From Aralia elata (lineage: Eukaryota; Streptophyta; Magnoliopsida; Apiales; Araliaceae), in contig CM068384.1 of the NCBI GenBank assembly GCA_034770075.1, positions 94,452,720 to 94,516,719 on the forward strand: 64,000 bases of DNA. Reading direction: 5' to 3'. Positions 57,641 to 64,000 of the stretch are shown one piece after another. The position numbers and the translations under genes are program-made. A model generated the notes under the pieces. The model was not told where the DNA came from and made no database searches. It worked only from the letters and a program-made list of their open reading frames with translations. Each line of letters opens with the position of its first letter. Within the stretch, counting starts at the first letter, position 1.

Positions 57641-59616
57641 ATGGATCCCGACGCTCCTAGCAGCTCTTCTGCGTCTCGGACATCGGGTGTTCGCCGTCGT
57701 AGGGCTGCACCTGCCCCTGTTCTTCCTCGGACCTGTCAGGCTCGCCGCTTGGCGGAGGCTGTCATTCGTCCCGATCATCCGGACGTGGAGGAGGCTGCAC
57801 TTCCGGAGGTTGTGGCAGAGGGACCATCCTCCAGCACACCGGCTCCATCTACTCATCAGGCTCCTTCTGGCGCCCCTGTGCAGATACCCGATCTTTTGGG
57901 TCGGGATCTCAGTCGTCACCCCTCGGCATCTCTTGTAGCCAATGAGGTATATTCAATTATATTCTCATTTCACTCTCAATTACTCAATTCCCCCTTTTTT
58001 TATCTGGACTGACCCATTGGTGATTGCCCCAGGTGCCCGAGTTTACTCAGCCTAGGGGCAACTGGTTCAACATCTACTCCCTTTACACGGCTCTGCACAG
58101 CGAGTACCGGGCGGTGGTGACTCCTAGGGCTTTCGTCATTTCTTCACCATCATTCCCCGCCAGTGCCCTTGGGGTTACATGAGGGCCTTGTCCGAGCGCT
58201 GGTTCCACCAGACGCAGTCTCTTCACCTTCTTGACTACGAGGTTGTGCTGACTCCCTGGGACTGGAGGTACATCACGGGCATTGAGTTCACTGGATCCCG
58301 CGTCCCTCTGGATCTTGACATCTCTCCAGTGGAGGTCCGGGCATTATTGGGCTTCGCTGCTGAGGACCGGGTCTTTAAGGCCCGTAGTATTCGATCCGGT
58401 GCCTTGGTTGTCGATGCTGTCGGGGGTCTGTACGCACTGCCTATTCCAGCGGATCAGGGCACCTGGGATATTCTGCTCCGACGCCTGTTCCTGACCATCA
58501 TGAGGGGTTGTTTCCTAGGGAACAACTCCTCTACCATTCACTTCAGCGTCGTAGGGGCCGTCAGAGACGTGGACCGGATCAGTGACTATGATTGGGGGTC
58601 TTTCACCTTTGCTTATTTCCTCCACGGTATGCGTCTACGCTCGGAGGGCCAGACAGATGCTTGGCTGGGATTCTATCACTTTTTGCTGGTGAGGCTTCTC
58701 TTCCCCTCTTATTACTGGACTTTCCTTCATTTATTTCCCTTTTCTGCATTTATCGGTTACTCATGCTTTTCACTGTTTTCGTTCGCAGTTCTGGGCCTAC
58801 GAGCGTCTCCCATGTCTGAGGCCTGTCACCACTCTTGGCCTGGACACTTATCCCCGGGGCCGGAGATGGCATCATAGCACCTTGGAGGAGGTCCCGGTGT
58901 CTAGCAGCTTTGCACACTGCCGCATCCAGCTGGAGCTGATCACGGCTGCTGATGTCGTCTGGGTTCCCTACCTCTCCGAGCATCTGACCGTGGGTTTTGC
59001 TGATGGTCATCCTTCTGGCCCGGAGTTTGAGCTTTCCACCCGTCGCCTCACTTTGCAGAGTGTTGAAGGATGGGTGATGTACCTGGGGGAGCGCGCATTC
59101 AGATGCGTTACTGGAGAGATCCGCATCCCGCATTCCCTTCCTTTCACTACCTCCTGGCCGCTGGATTCTCAGCCTTCAGAGATCATGCTTGCAGGGGAGG
59201 ACGACCGGATGCTTTCTACGGGTCCCAGTACGAGTGATGCTTTCCGTACTTGGTGGGTGCCCCGCACCATCGGTCCTCAGACCCGGGCCACATTCTTCCT
59301 CGGGGATATGGTCCCCGGTTCAGTGATGATGACGGACTGGGCAGCCTGCGTTCGGAGCCCTACCCATGCTGAGCAGATCGCCACCCTGACCCGTCAGGTA
59401 GACCAGCTGTCCCTATATCTTCGGGTGCTGGGCCGGACTCCAGGGGATGCTTATGCCTACGATCCTGACGGTGCGGGTTATGATGCGGGCCCGAGCTCGT
59501 CTGATGCCACAGCGCAGCCCTACATTCCGGACATGAATTTCGGTCCTCCGACTTCGACGACCCCAGGGGATCAGTTTGAGGATCCCGCTTTCATAGATGA
59601 GATTGATTTTATTTAG
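57641..59616 (+). pseudogene. Antisense gene with plant mobile domain (PMD), three exons, one frameshift
   Basis: Exon 1 57641-57946 (Ser/Pro/Ala-rich N-terminus), exon 2 58033-58688, exon 3 58789-59616, with GT/AG borders that keep phase. Exon 2-3 encode a PMD-like (MAIN/aminotransferase-like, PF10536) domain: YMRALSERWFHQTQSLHLL, TPWDWRYITGIEF, DRISDYDWGSFTFAYFLHGM, FWAYERLPCLRP, ADVVWVPY. A one-base shift near 58135 breaks exon 2 between AFVI and IIPRQCPWG. The gene runs opposite to the Tat pol, in the pol-to-3'LTR interval. Extra ORFs, some antisense, are known in Tat elements. Function unknown; host PMD proteins act in silencing and meristem maintenance. Capture from the host is plausible. 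Confidence 0.75.
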
Positions 59617-59841
59617 ATCAGGATAGGATAGGGCCTTTGTACCTGCACCTGTTTAGTTTTATTTTTTTCTATTTTCATTTTATGCACTATGTACTGAACT
59701 CATTTATTTATTTATGCACAGCTTTTTTTCTTTTATTTCCATGAAATTCATTTGTCTTATTATTATTTGTACGATGCATGCTTTTTATTTATGGATAGAA
59801 AATGACCCCTGTACAGTCTTTTTGATACTATTTTTCCACAG
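59617..59841 (+). other. Spacer between the two antisense genes
   Basis: 225 T-rich bases; may hold the 3' end of the PMD transcript and promoter of the next gene. Nothing specific seen. Confidence 0.4.
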
Positions 59842-61407
59842 ATGTCGTCCTCAGATGCCGTGGTACGTTTGGATTTCATTCCTTCCACAGGGTTGGTTGG
59901 CAGTCTCCTCCGCTGGTTGGACAGTTTATTGCCGGCCGACAGGGTCATCGCAGATGGTCTTTTGGGTCATTCTTGGTCCTTATTAACCTTTCAGGTGCCA
60001 GTGGGCTTTGTGGATGGTATTTTGAGCTATTGGGCGCCTGCCCGTCAGGTGTTCAGGTTAGGGACGGTAGAGCTGACCCCCACCCTCGAGGAGTATGCTC
60101 GTTTCACCGGCTTGCCTTTGGATAGACCTTGTGCCAGGGTCACAGTTGGTTCCATGCGCCGTCAATTCTTGACTTTCACCGGTTTGCGGAGGGTTGTCTT
60201 GTTACCGGTGATCACATCAGACCATATGGTTCCCCTTCAGTTCTTGATTGACCGATTTGGCTCACCTGACAGTTTTCGTCTTTTCTTCGGTGATTCTTCC
60301 GTGTCCGAGGAGCGCTGGGGTGCCTTGAGAGTGGACGTTCTGATGGCCTGTGTCATCTCAGTTTTATACTTGCCCGTAGGACCCGATCAGTTGGACATGC
60401 GGATTGTCGCGGCCGTTCGAGCCCTTCAGGAGGATCACACCATTCTTCCCATGATATTGGCGGATACCTACATGTCCGCCTCCTATTGCCAGTCTTTCCG
60501 AGGTAGAGTATTCAGAGAGAGCTCGACTTTGTTGTACGTGTGGTTCATGAGTCATCTCAGCCTCATCGGCCATCTCCGTCGCCAAGGGTTTTGCTTCAGC
60601 CATGACATAGCCATGCAGTTTTCATTTCGACCCGTGAGCTGTACTGATGTGGCCTCCTGGACATTATTTTTGTCGGTCATTGAGGATCCATTTCATCTCC
60701 TGGTCTATTCGGGCTATTACTCCTTTATGAGCTTCTTGACTCACGTGCCTGACCTGGATTTCATCCCTATTGCTGGCTTGAGGGGGGTGACGACTTATCA
60801 TCCCTTGGCGGTTATGGGGCAGTTTGATCAGACACAGGATTTTCACCTCTTCGCGGGTGCGGCCGACTACCGATTCCTTATATCATCCCAGACAGAGAGG
60901 GATCTACTGCAGATATACGATCTTTGGTCTCGCAGGATCTTTGCTGAATATAGCGAGAGCTGTCACATCCAGACATTTGCTTACGTGCAGTGGCTACGCG
61001 GAGACTTGGATCCGGCTGGTTTGAGTCAGACTGGGGCCTTTGATGACTCTGGAGTGATTTTCCCGGAGGATACCACAGACCACTCCATCTCGGCTGCTTC
61101 TGCCCCAAGTCGGGTTACTGATGATACCCGACTCCGCCTGGCCTTGATTATTATTGAGGCCGAGAGGGATGCCGCTCTTGTCGAGAGAGATGATGCTATT
61201 CGGGCTAGAGATGCTGCCATTGCTGACAGAGAGGCCATTGTATTTCAGACCAGGGCAGTTGTAGATGCTCATTTTGGGACTGTCAGCCGAGCCACTGCTT
61301 TACTGGATCGTATTGATATGATGGGGCAGCAGATTGCAGGAGATGCTGAGGCTTCAGATCTATCCACCACTTTGTCCATCCTGCTTCACCTAGTTTCAGA
61401 TTTGTAG
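59842..61407 (+). CDS. Antisense DUF7745-like protein
   Basis: An uninterrupted 521-residue frame. The N-terminal part has LTFQVPVGFVDGILSYW, VFRLGTVELTPTLEEYARF and TGLPLDRP, the pattern of the plant DUF7745 family often found in retroelement ORFs. The middle is hydrophobic-aromatic without clear membrane helices. The C-terminus (~430-490) is a charged coiled coil (IIEAERDAALVERDDAIRAR). Same strand as the PMD gene and opposite to pol, 225 bases downstream; codon use and GC are like the PMD gene. Full length here, in contrast to the stop in pol. No known biochemical activity. Confidence 0.75.
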   Translation: MSSSDAVVRLDFIPSTGLVGSLLRWLDSLLPADRVIADGLLGHSWSLLTFQVPVGFVDGILSYWAPARQVFRLGTVELTPTLEEYARFTGLPLDRPCARVTVGSMRRQFLTFTGLRRVVLLPVITSDHMVPLQFLIDRFGSPDSFRLFFGDSSVSEERWGALRVDVLMACVISVLYLPVGPDQLDMRIVAAVRALQEDHTILPMILADTYMSASYCQSFRGRVFRESSTLLYVWFMSHLSLIGHLRRQGFCFSHDIAMQFSFRPVSCTDVASWTLFLSVIEDPFHLLVYSGYYSFMSFLTHVPDLDFIPIAGLRGVTTYHPLAVMGQFDQTQDFHLFAGAADYRFLISSQTERDLLQIYDLWSRRIFAEYSESCHIQTFAYVQWLRGDLDPAGLSQTGAFDDSGVIFPEDTTDHSISAASAPSRVTDDTRLRLALIIIEAERDAALVERDDAIRARDAAIADREAIVFQTRAVVDAHFGTVSRATALLDRIDMMGQQIAGDAEASDLSTTLSILLHLVSDL

Positions 61408-61914
61408 ATTATTTTATTTCCTGCATAGACTATGTTAGTTTCATCGGTTATCGAAAAAGAAATCTTATAATAAAATGACTTATATATATAGACATGTATT
61501 TAAATTTAGTCATTTTCCCTTTTTGTCGTATCATTGCCTTTCATTGGATCTTCATTTTATCCAGTTGACCACGATTTTGACATTTCGCCTTCTTTCTCTT
61601 CTCAAGTTTTGATGGAGATCTGACAGATATTGTCGCACACCTTTGGATTTCATTGGATTTAATCTCAGATTTTGGAAAATTGTTTGGTTGGATCAGGGTT
61701 ATGTCCTTTGGGATGAAGCTGGTTAGGCAGCTGGTTTCGGAAAGGTTTTGAGGGTGTAGGAAGGTTTTATCTGGCTGTCAAAAATTGGTTTTGGTTAGGG
61801 AAAGGATTATTTTTGAGGGGTCGGACCGCGCCATGATGGCTGCCTACGTACCCCCACAAGTTGGGAGATCAGGTCCTACGTAGTTCGCTCTCAAAGGAAA
61901 AAGGAACTGATGAT
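61408..61914. other. Junction between antisense genes and pol end
   Basis: Both genes converge here. GCCTACGTACCCCCACAAG at ~61842 and AGGTCCTACGTAG at ~61871 form a near-repeat around TACGTA. No ORF. May hold terminators for both strands. Confidence 0.45.
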
Positions 61915-62982
61915 TCAAGCGTAGAACCGCTTCACCGAGTCAGAATTGAGGGGTTGTGGAAATACCTCACCATCCATTTCTTGCAATATGAGGGCTCCTC
62001 CGGATAGCACTTTCTTAATCACAAATGGCCCTTCCCAGTTCGGGGCGAACTTCCCCCTGGCTTCGTCTTGACAAGGCATGACTCTTTTTAGCACCAAATC
62101 ATTTTCCTTGAACTTTCGAGGTCTTATCCTTTTGTCGTATGATCTAGAGATCCTTTGTTGATATAACTGACCGTGCCAAACAGCAGCCACCCTTCTTTCG
62201 TCAATTAGGGCCAATTGGTCGTATCGACTTTGCATCCAATCCTCCTCGCTTATCTGAGCATCGATCATTATTCTGAGGGACGCCATTTCAACCTCCACTG
62301 GCAGAACGACCTCCATTCCATACACCAAAGCGTAAGGGGTTGCCCCTGTAGAAGTACGCGTTGATGTTCGGTATGCCAGCAAGGTGAGGGGTAACAAATC
62401 CGGCCATCCCCGATGATTAGCAGACATTTTCGCCATGATCTTCTTGATGTTCTTATTTGCAGCCTCCACTGCCCCATTCATCTTAGGACGGTAAATGACA
62501 GAGTTGAGGTGTTTGATCTTAAACTGGTCACACAATTCCTTCATGAGGGCGTTGTTCAAATTCTTGGCATTGTCGGAGACCAAGACCTCAGGCTGCCCGT
62601 ATCGACAAATGACATTATTCCTGATGAAACCGACGATGACCTCCTGAGTTACTTTGGGGAAAGAAGCTGCCTCTACCCATTTGGTGAAATAATCGATCAT
62701 GACGAAGATGAATCGGTGTCCGTTGCTTGCTTTGGGCTCTATTGGTCCGATTACATCCATTCCCCACATTGAAAATGGCCACGGGGAGGTCATACAGTGC
62801 AATTCATTGGGAGGCGAGTGGATCACATTACCGTGCGCCTGGCATTGGTAACACCGTTTGACATGATCATCGCAGTCGGCCTTCAATGTTAACCAATAAT
62901 GCCCAGTTCTCAAGATCTTTTTGGCTAGCATCGGTCCACTCATGTGTGGCCCGCACACTCCACCATGTATTTCGTTCATAAT
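61915..62982 (-). pseudogene. Tat integrase
   Basis: 354 residues: HHCC finger (HGGVCGPHMSG, RCYQCQAHG), catalytic core with Asp in MWGMDVIGPI, Asp in VLVSDNAKNL, Glu in MNGAVEAANKNIKKI, then LLAYRTSTRTSTGATPYALVYG and the C-terminal GPF module (NWEGPFVIKKVLSGGALIL). All catalytic residues are present. A TAA just upstream (62986-62988) cuts it from the RNase H part in the same frame, where a CAA codon is the likely ancestor. No chromodomain, as expected for Tat. Confidence 0.85.
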
Positions 62983-62985
62983 CCT

Positions 62986-64000
62986 TTAGGCCTGCATCTC
63001 ATCTACGCATTGCAGCAATCCCAATCCAGCATCCCTCTTGTAGAGTGAATCCCCACTTAGGTAAAATTTCATTGCCATCTTTTGAATTCTCATCCTCTCA
63101 GTTCGGCTCGCCTGGTCGGGAATGGATCTATCCCTCAGATATTCCCTTATGTCGTGATACCAGGGCTGCTTTGACAACACCACCTCGTCTGATAATACTG
63201 CCACATGTTCCTCATATGCCGGGGCATTCCGGACTGCTATCTCAATCTGTGGAACGTCCCTGTTCTTGATTACGTGGATTAAGGAAGCCAGAGTTGCCAA
63301 TGCATCGGCAAAATCATTCCGTCCCCGGGGAATATGACGGAAAGCGATATCTTCGAACTCTTGCATCAACTGGATAACACAACGATGGTATGGAAGTAAC
63401 CGGAGCTCCTTTGTGTTGTATACCCCGATCGCTTGTCTTATTACCAATTCTGAATCCCCGAACACCGCTAGTCTCTTCACTCCCATGTCGCGGGCAAAGC
63501 GGAGTCCCAAGATACATCCCTCGTATTCAGCGGTGTTGTTCGAATTGCTGAATTTCAGTTTAGTGGCCACAGGGTATTGCTCTCCGGTGATAGAGACCAG
63601 GACCGCTCCGGCATTCATGGCACCATCAAAATACAGCTTCCAGAACTGCCCCTCGTCATCACATTTCGCGTGTGATACCCAAAATATATCCTCGCCCGGG
63701 AGAGGAGTTTCTAACGGCTCCATCCCTCCTGACGGGGTTTTTGCCAACTGATCTGCAATTCCCTGCCCTTTCATGGCTTTCTGAGTTACGTACACCATGT
63801 CGAACTGTTGTAGGATTAACTGCCATCTTGACAGTCGACAATTCAGCATGGGTCTTTCAAAAATGTATTTCAGGGGATCCATTCTCGATATCAGATATGT
63901 CGTATGCCCATGGAGGTAGTGCTGTAATCTCCCTGCAGCCCAGGCCAGAGCGCAACAGGTCTTCTCGATGGGAGTGTAATTCTGTTCACATTGGCTAAAC
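62986..64000 (-). pseudogene. Tat RNase H and archaeal-type second RNase H, partial pol
   Basis: The frame is open to the window edge. It holds the end of the gypsy RNase H (YTPIEKTCCALAW, MDPLKYIFERP, GIADQLA), then a second RNase H domain: YFDGAMNAGAVLVS, SNNTAEYEGCILGLRFA, FGDSELVIRQAIG, RNDFADALATLAS, with Asp-Glu-Asp-Asp residues visible. Two tandem RNase H domains are diagnostic of the Tat lineage (Ogre/Retand). RT, protease and gag lie beyond 64000. Ends at the TAA before integrase. Confidence 0.88.

Overview
This window is TE-dominated DNA from a flowering plant, most likely a eudicot. Almost all of it is nested LTR retrotransposons: Ty3/gypsy Tekay-type chromoviruses, an Athila and a Tat/Retand-type element, plus Ty1/copia remnants. 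There is one SINE and a single convincing host gene, a six-exon AHP-type (AHP1-like) histidine phosphotransfer gene on the minus strand (49256-52158). The background is AT-rich and most polyproteins carry nonsense codons or frameshifts. Species cannot be named from the sequence alone.

Layout. 1-5145: a + strand Tekay LTR end with PBS and decayed leader (1-1438), a truncated second LTR (1439-2074), then a complete minus-strand Tekay LTR (2075-5145). 5146-9413: minus-strand Tekay gag-pol with C-terminal chromodomain; its polypurine tract has grown into a ~56-nt C run. 9414-11946: the 3' half of another Tekay pol on the + strand, joined head to head, followed by its LTR (11947 to ~15345). ~15346-18592: PBS/leader and a complete 3.05 kb LTR of a further minus-strand Tekay. 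18593-25956: a decayed Ty1/copia element with truncated 5' LTR and full 3' LTR, which interrupts a fourth Tekay copy (25957-26670 and an LTR from 26671). 27930-47115: one retroelement-type ORF (PF20167-like N-terminal part, acidic/proline-rich middle, coiled-coil end), split by a young complete Athila (28899-42251, TSD ATACT) and by a solo Tat LTR (43143-45550), which itself contains a tRNA-derived SINE. 47329-48480: a SIRE-like LTR with a 191-bp tandem duplication. 49256-52158: AHP gene, with its promoter side to the right. 53321-53490: a near-perfect hairpin. 53497 to the window end: the 3' part of a minus-strand Tat element, comprising 3' LTR, PPT, a 70/140-bp higher-order minisatellite, two antisense genes (plant mobile domain and DUF7745-like) and dual-RNase H/integrase pol running off the window.

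How the parts work together. The polyproteins are copy-and-paste machinery (gag, protease, RT, RNase H, integrase) and the LTRs, PBSs and PPTs are their cis signals. The Athila carries two tandem copies of a non-pol ORF where an env-like gene usually sits, each copy ending in a PPT-like tract. The most striking unexplained signal is that several unrelated families each carry their own short, mostly CpG-rich and often palindromic word repeated many times. Examples are GGCGCAGCTGCGCC in Athila (19 exact or near copies in LTRs, 3' leader and inside gag), GCGCGGCCGCGC after the copia PBS, CGCTGCGGCG and TTTGTCGTGCTT in Tekay LTRs, ATCGTAGAGT in the SIRE-like unit, and ATCGTCGCCGGT in Tat.
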